Below are positions 47,620-59,000 of a stretch of DNA of 64,000 nucleotides, one piece after another; the first letter of the stretch is position 1; the number at the start of each line of letters is the position of its first letter. The DNA is from Nematostella vectensis (taxonomy: Eukaryota > Cnidaria > Anthozoa > Actiniaria > Edwardsiidae). Below the pieces are notes generated by a model that had not been told where the DNA came from, ran no database searches, and saw only the letters and a list, made by a program, of their open reading frames with translations. Both the position numbers and the translations under genes were made by a program. Location of the stretch: positions 3,312,092 to 3,376,091 of the forward strand of contig NC_064044.1 of assembly GCF_932526225.1 (NCBI RefSeq), given 5' to 3'.

Positions 47620-49500
47620 GCCCTCCCCTCCCCTATTCCCAGTCGTCTGTTCTGCCCACCCACTGGAAACAAAGACATTTTCTCGTACATTACTCACGAG
47701 ATTCTTCTCTGGGAGTAGTGTTCGTCACTTTGTTATGCAGCTTTGTAAAGCTTTAACCACCTTGTAAAACGTACTTTCATTTCACTTTCTCGCGTGTGTT
47801 GTAAAGAGACTCATTTATACCAGCAGGGCGGCAGCCGTGCGTTATCTGCTCCTTTGCCATCTCAATCAGTGCCCTAAAGTGGACACGGAAATGGTCCGTC
47901 GGCTTCTAGCACGCAAACACAGCACTCACAGTAAATAGAAATGCCAAAATATGATTATACTCACACTTATAACCTCTATTGAGACGACGTTTTTGGCCTT
48001 GAAAATATGCCCCTTTAAAGATCAAATAGTATTTTCCGGGGCTTAATTCCATTTCCGTCTGGTGGGGTATTCCATTACTGAGGCTCCCTTAAATAAATAA
48101 TAGGCGGCCTGTCTTAAGGGATCCTGCAAACTCCATCGGGGGACTGATTGAGTGCTGCACCCTGGACATGTACCATGTCATTGCTGTGCCCTGGACATGT
48201 ACCATGTCGTCGCAGCTCGCTGGTGTGAATAGGTCTTTGTTAAACTTGACTGCACTAAACTAAAAGTAAACAGGCGAAGCAGCCCGCCATTCTATGCATG
48301 TGTTCGGGCATGTGGAATTAACCTGTAATGGGATGGTATATACTATCGTGTATGCTTTAAGCACCATAACGTGTGTGTACATAGTCTTCATTGTAATTTA
48401 CTGTAAGTAGCTTAACGCTAGAGACTATTGTTGTAGTGAGGCTAAGGTAATACATTATCTGTATTCAATTAGAGGTATGTTAAACAAACCGTGGGGAACT
48501 AAAAGCTTTTAAACTAACAGTAACGATTGGTAATTATAACTATAAATTCATAGCGGTGAATAACAGCCAGTATTTACCTGACCAAGGAGCTTAGGGATTG
48601 CCGCTTGGGGACTAAATGATGTCGTCACACGAAGGGTTGTTAAAGGGGTCGCATCCGTCCTTCCTTAGGCCACGCAAAGCTCAATAAAATTCTCTCTGCC
48701 TACGTGTGCTTACCTTAGCCTTTCCTGCCCGGCCGCTTTCTTCTCCCTTTCATCTTGTTCCAGGGAACTGGTCGTCTTTCATACTACTGAGAAAAGGGAG
48801 CTGAAAAGCCTTTGTCACCCACAGATTTGTTATTGTTTTCTACAATATTGACAAATGAGAAAAAAATGAAATGACCATCGGGAAATAAAGTTTTATGATT
48901 CACTTTACTGGCCAGAGCTAGTGCGCCGTGTGCATGGAATCCAGCCCTTTCTAGCGATCAAACGGTTTAAGGTTTCTTTATTTGAGCCGGCATGGCCCCC
49001 AAGTTCAAGCTCTGTACATACTGGCTGTGTTCCCTCTTGCGCAGTGACTTCCTCACTACAAAACACCACAACACTTTAATTTAAAGCAACATAACCTAAC
49101 ATTTCACTACACAACGCGTGTTAACCAGGCTAGCGATGCAGTTATGACGCGCTAGGAGCACTCGATGCACTGTCTTGTACATTGTGTTGTCCTGTCACAC
49201 GATGCTACGGTCTAAATTACTCGCTATATAATACCACTGCTTGATGCTTTAAAAAGCACTTGTTAGCCATAACTGTTTTCATTTAATATTTGAAGAAAAC
49301 CTGTGTGATAAAATCTCGAAATAACCATATAAAATCCCCTTTTTTTACTCCAAATTCAATCGGAAATATCGGAAGGGTTTTCCCAAATCAGCCGATGGAA
49401 ACGGATGCTTTCTCGCACTTGATACCTTGCCAGAATGACAATTGGTGGATGTCAGAGGAATGTATGGAATGTGCGCGTATAGTCGGTTGGCAGTCTTGTA
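47620..49500. other. Intergenic stretch
   Basis: No gene is seen. It contains a short direct repeat CCCTGGACATGTACCATGTC (about 48162-48181 and 48189-48208) and an AATAAAG near 48887. Confidence 0.45.
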
Positions 49501-49778
49501 CTTTGCGCTTTCGGTCTGTTGTCGGTCTTGTACTTTGCGCGCTCGGTCTGTTGTCGGTCTTGTATTTTGTGCGTTCGGTCTGTTGTCGGTCTTGTATTTT
49601 GCGCGTTGGGTCTATTGTCGGTATTGTACTCTGTGCGTTCGGTCTGTTGTCGGTCTTGTACTTTGCGCGTTAGGTCTGTTGTCGGTCTTGTACTTTGCGC
49701 GTTAGGTCTGTTGTCGGTATTGTACTCTGTGCGTTCGGTCTGTTGTCGGTCTTGTACTTCGCGCGCTCGGTCTGTTGA
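49501..49778 (+). repeat. 32-bp minisatellite
   Basis: About nine copies of a 32-bp unit, TCGGTCTGTTGTCGGTCTTG + TACTTTGCGCGT. It is open in all forward frames and gives Leu/Val/Cys/Arg-rich artefact frames at 49290-49797. Confidence 0.95.
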
Positions 49779-49799
49779 GCTCCCTTATGTGATCTGATT

Positions 49800-50525
49800 C
49801 TAGCGCTGTGTGTTGAGTTGAGAGTTGAGCGATCTGATGTGTGAATTGAACGGTCTGATGTATGGGTATCGACAGATATGATCTGTGCGTGGTCTTATCT
49901 TTTTGTGATAGGTAATCGGGTTTTTATGTGTATAATCAGATCTGTGTGTGTTGAATTTGGTGATTTGTGTTTTGAACTGTGATCTGTGTGCTGAATGATC
50001 TGATTTGTGTGTATTTTAAAAACAAAATGGTGTGCGTTTTGAATTGTGTATGGAATTCTTCATTTGGTTATTTTGTTGGTTGATCAGTTTAGTGATTCTC
50101 TCTACAAGGTGAGAATTTAGCGTTTGCGTAATAATATAAACAAATCATACTTGATTTCGTTCCAGTCCCCACAGAACTTCGCCCGAGTAGTTTTGGACCA
50201 ATCGCCGCTACATACGCACGTCACGTGTTTCACCCGTATGCCCGCTGACAACGGCAACGCACATGCCCGCGAGAACTAAGGTGACTATTGAACAATGTCA
50301 CGTTTATGTGAAGATTTCTAAGAGACGACGATATTTTTCCTGAGAAAAAAAAAACAAGAGATGGTGATATTCTGATAGTATCCATTGATGTTGGTGTACA
50401 GCGAGGTCACTCTAGTGGTGATATACGAAGCTAACTTTCTGCACCAGTTGAGTGCAGTGTGAGCACTACAAGGTGAATGAGGATAACTTATCAAGTATGA
50501 AAGTGCTAGGTATGGAAAACATTCA
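49800..50525. other. Intergenic stretch
   Basis: No gene is seen. The part 49800-50050 has loose GATCTG and TGTGTG repeats that may be an old decayed satellite. Confidence 0.45.
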
Positions 50526-50665
50526 TGTAGCCTGCATAGCTGGCGACGTCTTTGAGTTTCAGAGCAGTTTTTTTTATCCTGGAATACGCGAAATCGTTCG
50601 TAGTTTGTTAAAAAAATTGCTCTGAAACTCAACAAGACCGCTAGCTACACAGGCTACATTCATGG
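50518..50665. mobile_element. MITE with about 48-bp inverted ends
   Basis: GTAGCCTGCATAGCTGGCGA... at about 50527-50575 is inverted at about 50609-50656 (...GACCGCTAGCTACACAGGCTAC). Shared arms include TGAGTTTCAGAGCA and its complement TGCTCTGAAACTCA. ATTCAT directly abuts both ends (within a shared ACATTCAT), a likely target duplication of 6-8 bp. There is no coding capacity. Confidence 0.82.
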
Positions 50666-50669
50666 GATT

Positions 50670-51774
50670 ATCAAAAACACGGAATTTACAAGCACATGTA
50701 GCTGCACGCCGCATCCCATTAACACGGACTCTTGCTGCAGTGAGTGAGTGCCCTTGTCAGCCACACCTTTGTTATTTCAACAAATATCGAGAAGCACACC
50801 AAAATAAAAGGTTATGCTTCATTTAACAAATTAAATTGAGAATATCGCAATAGCCTCAACACGTACTTTGCCAGGCAAGCTACCGGTTGACAGACTCTTA
50901 ACACGTACTTAGCTTGGACGGCAAGCTACCTGTTGACAGAGGCTCTAAAAAGTTTTTTTTATCCCGGTTCAGCCTCGCTGTCAGCCTTTAAAAAAGGGAT
51001 AACCGAATGTGTGGTACAAGACCTAAACATTATGAAGCCTTGACGATCAAGCCACAAGCGAGTTATTTATGAGGGTGTCTAATGTGTCCGTGGCAGAGCG
51101 GATTATGATCCCATAGCTAACCATAACTCGCGAGTTGATCGTAGGTGATTTATGAAATCTTCTTTTCCGTCTGCACAATTAGCTCACAGGACACTTAGAC
51201 TTTGTTACGCCACCGGAGACTCAAGTTAATGGGATTTTATTGTGTTAGTTTATAGGTAGGTGTTTAAGTATAGATAGTAATTCGTAAGTTCCTTGCACAA
51301 AGTCTAGTATTTCTTTTGTTAACTCTTTCGAGGTCTTCCAAAGTTGCACCGAGTGTTAAACGCTTGGTCTCCCTTTATGGTGGAATTCATTCGCCATATT
51401 CTGAGATGTGCGCGACAACAGGATGTTACAAAGTGGCCGATCTTTGGGAAAGGAGTAGCTGGTTAACGCTCGCAATCTGTGATAACATTGTATCGTGTTT
51501 CCTCGGCTCCCAATTCCAAATGAAGATTATATAGGCTTTAGTTGCGCCACCATTCATATTGCGGCGTTGCAGCTTACACTAGGAAGACACGTCTTGACGC
51601 AGAGGTCCTTCCCAAAATGAGAGATACGTAACCTGTAAATTATGCTTTGCCAAAATTCTAGTCTGTTAGCCCTCTCTCATTATTTTTTTTTTGGTGGGGG
51701 TGATGTTTTGTTTCCTGGTGTTATTTTTATACCCCGAACCCTCATCTCATTCACAAACGCACTGCAATGATCGA
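50670..51774. other. Intergenic stretch
   Basis: No gene is seen. A direct repeat around CAAGCTACC(G/T)GTTGACAGA occurs near 50876 and 50922. Confidence 0.45.
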
Positions 51775-52035
51775 TCAACTATCTTTCCGGCACTGCAATG
51801 ATCGATCAACTATCCATCCGGCACCGCAATGCTCGATCAATGCTCGATCAACTATCTATCCGGCATCCTGTTGTTGCGCACATTTGAACCCCTGCGCTCA
51901 CGTGAGGCTTTATTACACGTGAGGTTTATATGCACGTGAGGATTGTCTAACCGTAAGGTGTTTCTATAATGTCACGAGAGGCGTTATTACACGCGAGGTT
52001 TATATACACGTGAGGTTTGTATGCACGTTACACGT
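51775..52035 (+). repeat. Two short tandem arrays
   Basis: First, CGGCACTGCAATGATCGATC + AACTAT in about three copies (51775-51860). Second, ACACGTGAGGTTTATATG-type units of 18-30 bp in about seven copies (51899-52035), many carrying CACGTG. Confidence 0.75.
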
Positions 52036-52419
52036 AAGGTGTTTCCATAGTGTCTAATTTAACACACGGTCTAACACATATGCTAGACCGGTTGAGTATA
52101 GAATTTCACATGTTATGTTATCCTATTTAGAGTAAAGTATTGGCAAGCTTGCCTTTTATTAGTTAATGCTAATTTTCTGGCGAATTTTTGACTTTGATTC
52201 GCCCGACATTGGCCTAGTCGTCAAACGCATCTTATTGTTGACCCAACATTAATCCTGCTATATATTATATGATACTACTATTTTCTAGCGAGCATTCTGA
52301 TCAGTTCATGTACGCGCTGGCAGTATTTTTCTAGAGACTCAGGGTATTATTTTTGGCCTTTGAACTTATCTACCGTTAATGAAAGGCAAGCTTGAACTGT
52401 GATGTTCTTGTAGTAAGGA

Positions 52420-52465
52420 TCGTAAGAGGTCGTAAGGATCGTAAGAGCATCGTAAGGATCGTAGG
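52420..52465 (+). repeat. Short tandem repeat GGATCGTAAGA
   Basis: GGATCGTAAGAG repeats about three times with short insertions. No gene around it. Confidence 0.65.
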
Positions 52466-52645
52466 GGCGGCTTTGGGCGTGGCATAACGGCTATATGGTC
52501 GACGTCATCTTTTCTTGAATGCGTATCCTACGATGACCCCAAAGACCTTCTGAGTAATTCAATGGTCAGCTCCTTATTCCTGTACCAAAAACATCAAATC
52601 GTATGCAAGTTTTCTTTTTATCTTTAGAGTTTGGTTGATGTAATA

Positions 52646-52868
52646 CAGTCAACCTTCGCGGACACCCTCGGTGCAGTAAAATTTAGTTCCGTGATAGCAA
52701 GAGTTCGTAAAAACGGGGTTTTTCAGTAATATCTTTGTGTTCGGTCCTGTCGGGGCATGTATTCCTTGTCTTTTATAATGAATGCGGGGTGTCCCTATAA
52801 CATGGTTTACATAATATCAATCGGGGTGTTCGTAGTAACAGGGTGTCTATAAGATGACAGTTGATTGT
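52646..52868. mobile_element. Probable MITE with CAGTCAAC ends
   Basis: The left end CAGTCAACCTTCGCGGACAC and the right end GTGTCTATAAGATGACAGTT + GATTG are imperfect inverses. The interior repeats GGTGT..C words. Ends of this kind are common in pogo/Tigger-like non-autonomous elements; the assignment is inference. Confidence 0.5.
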
Positions 52869-53673
52869 GATCCATATACAAGTTGATGATAGCTTAACTA
52901 GCCCAAGTGGAAAGCGTCCATTTTGAATTACCCAGAAGGCCCCGGGAACGTAGTTGGATCTTTTCAAACTCTGGGTCGACTTGTGTGACGTGCTGTGACG
53001 AATCCTTTTTCGGCGCAAAATTCAATGCAAATCGCACGTTTGAGAATTGAAGTAAATCCACTTGAATCAATGTGAAATTCAATCTTTCCTACAATGAAAG
53101 CGGCTTCATTCTAGTGCTAAAAGATGAAAAAGGCTATGAATAGATATAGTTTCCAAAATTTTATTTCAAATGTGACCAACAATTTCATACAAGTCGGCCC
53201 AAAGGGACGGATCACAAGATCATGCCGCGCCTTGTCTAATTGTCCGTCATATCCAGTCGTGGTCTAAAGGACTAAAAACTCGTGTTGGATATAGTACTGA
53301 TGCCGTGTGACGGTACTTCTAAGTCTATTGTGTTCAATAAAAGACGTACACTGCCTGCCTAGACATCCTTACTTTAGCCCCACACCTCTTAACTGCGGTT
53401 TTCAATATTATCTGGCTAATCCTGGTCTCATTGGCCAGCACTTAAATGGCTTCCAATTATGCCGCCTCTTTGCAAGGCAAGCCACTGATTGGTCGGAAAG
53501 CACCGAGCAATTTATGTGCATGACGGAAGCCGGAAAGCGGTTTCGGAATTGGAGTTTCCGTGGGCCATGGTTTTATAAAAGCACTAAAAAAGTAAGCTAG
53601 CCTGAGAGTTTTACATGGATATATATTTTTCTTTTGCCCCCACCCCCTTATACCCACCCCATTCTTAGAACTG

Positions 53674-53748
53674 GCCCACCGCTAGCTCAGTGGTGCGAGC
53701 ATTGCTTCTAAAGCAAGAGGTCCTGGGTTCGAATCCGCGTCATACCGG
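53674..53748 (+). ncRNA. tRNA-like element (tRNA-derived repeat or tRNA pseudogene)
   Basis: A TAGCTCAGTGGT A-box (53683-53694) and a GGTTCGAATCC B-box (53727-53737) are correctly spaced for a Pol III promoter. The D-arm GCTC/GAGC pairs. The anticodon arm TTGC-TTCTAAA-GCAA pairs for four bases and would present CTA (reads UAG). The T-stem pairs poorly, and no good acceptor stem is seen. A related 30-bp segment (GGTCC TTGGCCCGAATCC) repeats just after it. A real tRNA is unlikely; a tRNA-derived repeat is the better reading. Confidence 0.5.
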
Positions 53749-53979
53749 GGTCCTTGGCCCGAATCCTCGTCATACCGGCTTGGAGTTTTTTTCAGGTGTT
53801 AAAACCAGACTCTACACTGGGGACTGTGAATCCCTCGTCTTCTCGGCAAAGTCCGGTCCAGTCCGTCAGCGCACTGTAAGTGTATTAACCTGTTATGGGA
53901 ACGTAATAAAACATTAAGGACGCTGGCCCATGGCTTTACTGTTGGACGCACTCATGATTATGAGTATCGCATGTAAAGT

Positions 53980-54135
53980 GCAAGTACAGGACCCGAAATA
54001 ATCCCAGGACCCCAAACGATCCCCAAAAGTTCCCCAACTGATCCCGGGACCCGAAACGATCCCCAAGAGTCCCCCGAAATGAACCCCAAGGAATTGCAGT
54101 AATGGACAAACAAAAGGAATGTGGAAGGATTGGCT
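53980..54135 (-). repeat. Inverted repeat family, copy A
   Basis: On the minus strand this reads TTTGTCCATTACTGCAATTC..., then GATTTCGGGGACTC-like and GGGATCGTTTCGGGTCC words. It matches the start of the element at 54880-55213 in opposite orientation. It has only a few 18-bp units. Confidence 0.75.
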
Positions 54136-54879
54136 TTCAGTTTTAAAAACATATGAACATTTTAGCGTTATTTGTGTTACTAATATACGACTGCGCCGGA
54201 AATACAGTGGTTGAGTCAGGAATTGGGGTCAAATGACAATTTCCGTGATAGTAATTTGAAGAACCAGGCGTGAATAAATCATTTATAGATAACAAGTCTC
54301 CATATCGATCCACAGATAAAATATAAGGTTGTTCTTAAGGTTACTTTTGTGCATGTTTGTTTGTATTCGGTGAATGAAAGACCTATCACGAGACCATGCA
54401 GGTTTGTACGGCCGACTACATAAAGGAAATTCAAAACTCACATAAATAATGCTTTCAACTAAAGCCACATCTTGCAACGGTAGTAAAAGGGTTGTTCGAG
54501 TGCGTTACTCAGTGTGCTTTGTCATTCCGCCATCTTCTCCGCCAAACCGGCTGCATAAAATGTGTCGGTAAATATTCGCTCATGTGAACATGGATTTCGT
54601 GGTGAAATACACGTTTAGTTGTCAAATGAATATGGATTTTTAGGGGTGATGTTTACCGGAAACAAGATTTATATTGTTAGAGTCATGTGTCGGAACTGCA
54701 AATGTTTAGAGTGTGATGGAAGGTCAACAGTTTTGGTTGTTCTGAGCAAGGCTGTGCTATGTTAATGTTGTATTCCTTTCAGTAGCAATTAAAAGTTGTG
54801 TATTTGTTTTGGACTCTGTTTATGGGTTTACCGCCGGGGCAAAAGCCTTAATTATGCTTTAAGAATTGCAAGTGATTAC

Positions 54880-55213
54880 TTCTGCTTTCCCTTTGTCCAT
54901 TACTGCAATTCCATGAGGTCGATTTCGGGGACTCCTCGGTATGGTTTCAGGTCCCGGGATCACTTGGGGTGCTTTTGGGGATCGTCGGGTCCTGGGATCA
55001 TTTCGGGTCCTGGGATCATTTCGGGTCCTGGGATCATTTCGGGTCCTGGGATCGTTTCGGGTCCTGGGATCATTTCGAGTCCTGGGATCGTTTCGGGTCC
55101 TGGGATCGTTTCGGGCCCTGGGATCGTTTCGGGTTCTGGGATCGTTTCGGGTCCTGGGATCGTTTCGGGTCCTGGGATCGTTTCGGGTCCTGGGATCGTT
55201 TCGGGTCCTGTAC
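54880..55213 (+). repeat. Inverted repeat family, copy B, with an 18-bp minisatellite
   Basis: It shares the TTTGTCCATTACTGCAATTC entry with copy A. It then carries about 13 copies of GGTCCTGGGATCGTTTCG (or CATTTCG) from about 54985 to 55213. The 18-bp unit keeps all frames open, which creates several artefact frames on both strands. Confidence 0.92.
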
Positions 55214-55219
55214 AGGTAT

Positions 55220-56047
55220 GCCCATAAGGATACGAGTGCTGTAGAAATGAAACACTCAATAATACCCCTTTGTGGTCAGTTCTGTCATATCCTTAGCGTC
55301 TTGTCCGCTTTCCTTACCAAATGTCCCGGATGCGCTGCTAGGAAGGTACAGACATCTAATACACAGGCTACCCACTCCACCCCCGCCGTCTAGTTTCGCC
55401 TCTTTCTTGCGCTGACCCCGACGTTCCCGACGTTGCGTGCTTCACCACAGGCTTCCCACCCTTGGAGAAAAGGTCCTGGGGACGATATTTAGACAAATTC
55501 TTCACGCAAATGATTTTCAATGATCCTTGTGTCTAATATATAAATTAATAAAATTATTTCGAGTATAGGTGTATCCGTTTGTGGTTCTATATTTTCACCA
55601 GAAGCTCGATCGAATTTATTACTTTGCATAGTTTCATATAGCATAAAATTTGTGTATCGGCTTATTTATGGGACACGGTCAACAAAATTTATGTCTGCCT
55701 TTTTTTGTACATACAAATCGTCAAAGGGTTGAACTCGCTCGGAAACGGAAGTCATCTTTACTTCCGGCGGTGCGGTGATATATTTGATCAATCATTTGTC
55801 CTTCGTTCCATGACATATTTCTTGACGTGTAATCCAAGGGGCACGATTATCAAACTCTTAGAGACCCAAGCGAATGAATGGTTGAGCGATCGCAACAATA
55901 ATACGCTGTTCTTGGGAAAATCCAAATGAACAGCCCAAGCTATGGAGGAAATCAAATAGAAAAACAAATTACGGAATATTTTATTCGTGACTTCATCCCG
56001 AGCGCATGGCCGCACACAGAAAAGCTTCGGGCCTTCAACAACAAATT
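55220..56047. other. Intergenic stretch and 5' flank of the membrane-protein gene
   Basis: No gene is seen apart from the coming first exon. The promoter of the gene at 56048 should lie here. No distinct motif stands out. Confidence 0.4.
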
Positions 56048-59000
56048 ATGCTGAAACTCTTCCTAATCTTCCTCGGTAAGAAAATTATAAAAGTTTGGAG
56101 ATAAATCCTGTCAATTCATAGTTTACGGAGGTTGTTTCTTATGCCATATTTATGATGCTGTTGTTATTGGGTCCAGGGTTGAATTTCTATGCGTGCCTAT
56201 CTCATGCTGGGCTCGATAACAAGAAATCAACGGAATTTGACAGCGGGAGGACTCACAGCAGACGGACCGAGGCTGAGCTAGGTGATAGCATGCTTGGGTT
56301 TATTGACGAAGGCGAGCAGAAGACTCCGTTTCTTGGATCCCACTCCGAAAAGGATAAAAACCAAACGCGACAGTCTAACACAGATGTGGAACTATCTGTC
56401 TTTCAGGTAGAGCACATTTTGACGGGTCCGAAAGATAAGAGAACTAATGCAGAAACATCTCAAGTTGGATATAAAATCCAACCTAGTTCTACTAGGAACG
56501 ATGCCGCTAAGGCAAGCACCATACAAAATGGCAAACACCAAATTAATATATTTTCTAGTAAAACAACAGTTCTTTTTTCAAGTCCCACGAGTATCGCGAA
56601 GAGTTTATCTATGATGTCATCCGGGTGTATAAACCACCGACATTCCCGCGATTTCCGTTTGTCTCAAAGAGACAACAAAGAGTTTGACATTTCTACGCAG
56701 ACGAATGTAGGCGAGAGTGTTAATGCGAGTACAAAGGCTCAAAGCTCTGTTATCCCTGATGCTAGATACACTGAGCTACCAACAGGCGGATTAGCGGAAT
56801 GGAATTCGCCCAAATCCACGGATAAACCTCGTACTCTTTTCAATCAAAACAGCGCTTACGCAACGACCGGATTCGAGTCATTGACAGCTACACCACCAAC
56901 GAAGACATTTGATGCTAGTGTGCTGGTATTCGCAATAAACTCTGATTTAGTAAAAAGGGAAGGAGACCTTTACTCATCAACGAAAGCGGTGGCATCAGCG
57001 AGAACATCACCTATGACGTCATCACTTGTGGCATCATCGGGTCCGACGACGTCTTCACAGCAAAATACGGTAGGGACCCCATCGCTGGGGGACACGATAC
57101 AAGTCAAAGTGACGTCATCACAAGAGAGGAATTTGGCAGTGACGTCATCACAAGAGAGGAACTTGGCAGTGACGTCATCAGAGCCAACTGCAGATTCAAT
57201 CCTCGTGATGCCATCACAAGAGACAACTGAATTATTCCTAATGACGTCATCAAAAAAGACTGAGGTTCCAGCTCTATTTACGTCACAGGTCGGGGCATTG
57301 TCAGCTCAGGTGACGTCATCACAAATTACCACTGCATCAGACCTAGTGACGCCATCTAAAGAGACCAGTATTTTAACTCAAATGGCGTCAACAAAGGGCA
57401 ATGGGTCGCCTTTGGTTATGACTTCATCACAGTATGGTATGTTACCTACTCATCACTCGATTGTGACTCAAGAAAATTCGCTGCGTTCTTTTGCTTCTGC
57501 TTCGTCTGTAATGACGTCATCAGTGCGTGAATTTACGTCATCGTCATCGTTGGCTGCAACTCCCGCCTTGCCCACTTTCCCGGAATCCGATGGGACGCTG
57601 ACTAGGAGAACAAGGACGGCCTCTTATTCACTGATGACGTCTTTGCCGTCTACGATTGCAAGCTTGGGTGGTGATAGCAAGACACGGTTAATCAACACTT
57701 TATCGACAAGACGCGGTTCCTCATCAGTAATGCACCTTGCCTCACCAGCACATCAAAACATGTCATCATTGCATCACGGTGCTTCACCATCACATAGTAT
57801 GTCATCATTACATCATAGTCCGTCATCACATAGTACGTCGTCGTTATATCGTAGTCCGTCATCACATAGTACGCCATCATCACATTATAGTACTACGTCA
57901 TCGCATCATAGTCCGTCATCATTACATCATAATATGTCATCACATAGTACGTCATCATTACATCATAGTCCGTCATCACATAGTACGTCGTCGTTATATC
58001 GTAGTCCGTCATCACATAGTACGTCATCATCACATTATAGTACTACGTCATCGCATCATAGTCCGTCATCATTACATTATAGTACTACGTCATCGCATCA
58101 TAGTACGTCATCATCACATTATAGTACTACGTCATCGCATCATAATCCTTCATCATCACATAGTACAATCAACACGTCAATACTCTATTTGTCATCATCA
58201 CACCATATAGCATCATTTCAGAGGAACCCGTCATCGGCACAGGACCTCAGGTTATCTGAACAAAAGGTGACGTATTTAGATGCGTCATTGTCTACCTATT
58301 TTACAACATCATCATCACATTTGAAGCCATCAGATCACAGCGCAAACCAGAGCAAGTCATCGACACATCACATTTCGTCATCAGCACAAAGGATACCGTC
58401 ACCAACACCGAATGTGGCGTCATCACCACATACTATCACGTCATCGATACCTGATGTGACGTCATTGGCCCATACTATCACGCCACCAATACCGAGCATG
58501 GCGTCATCGACACTTATTATCACGTCAGGGACACAAGATGTGACGTCATTGACTCATAATATCACGCCAACAAGAAAGATGACGGGCTCCAGGTCACAAA
58601 TTAAAGCAAACATGACGTCATTGGATCAACCAAAAATTCCATTTCTTAAACACAGTACGTCATCGACACAACGCATGCTGCCGTCATCTCCGCGCGGCAC
58701 CTCAAGTCTTAGCACGCCCGTGGTAAGTTAATCACATAGCACGCCCGTGGTAAGTTAATCACATAGCACGCCCGTGGTAAGTTAATCACATAGCACACCC
58801 GTGGTAAGTTAATCACATAGCACACCCGTGGTAAGTTAATCACATAGCACACCCGTGGTAAGTTAATCACATAGCACGCCCGTGGTAAGTTAATCACATA
58901 GCACGCCCGTGGTAAGTTAATCACATAACACGCCCGTGGTAAGATGATCACATAGCACGACCGCGGTAAGTTAATCACATAGCACGACCGCGGTAAGTTA

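Noticed and set aside
53674-53748. A functional suppressor tRNA reading UAG.
   Set aside because: The T-stem and acceptor stem are poor, and the anticodon stem has only four pairs. Treated as a tRNA-derived element instead.
57692-58210. His-rich and Tyr-rich frames inside the membrane-protein exon.
   Set aside because: They are offset frames of the coding Ser-His repeat. The long continuous frame with signal peptide, transmembrane helix and splice junctions is the real one.
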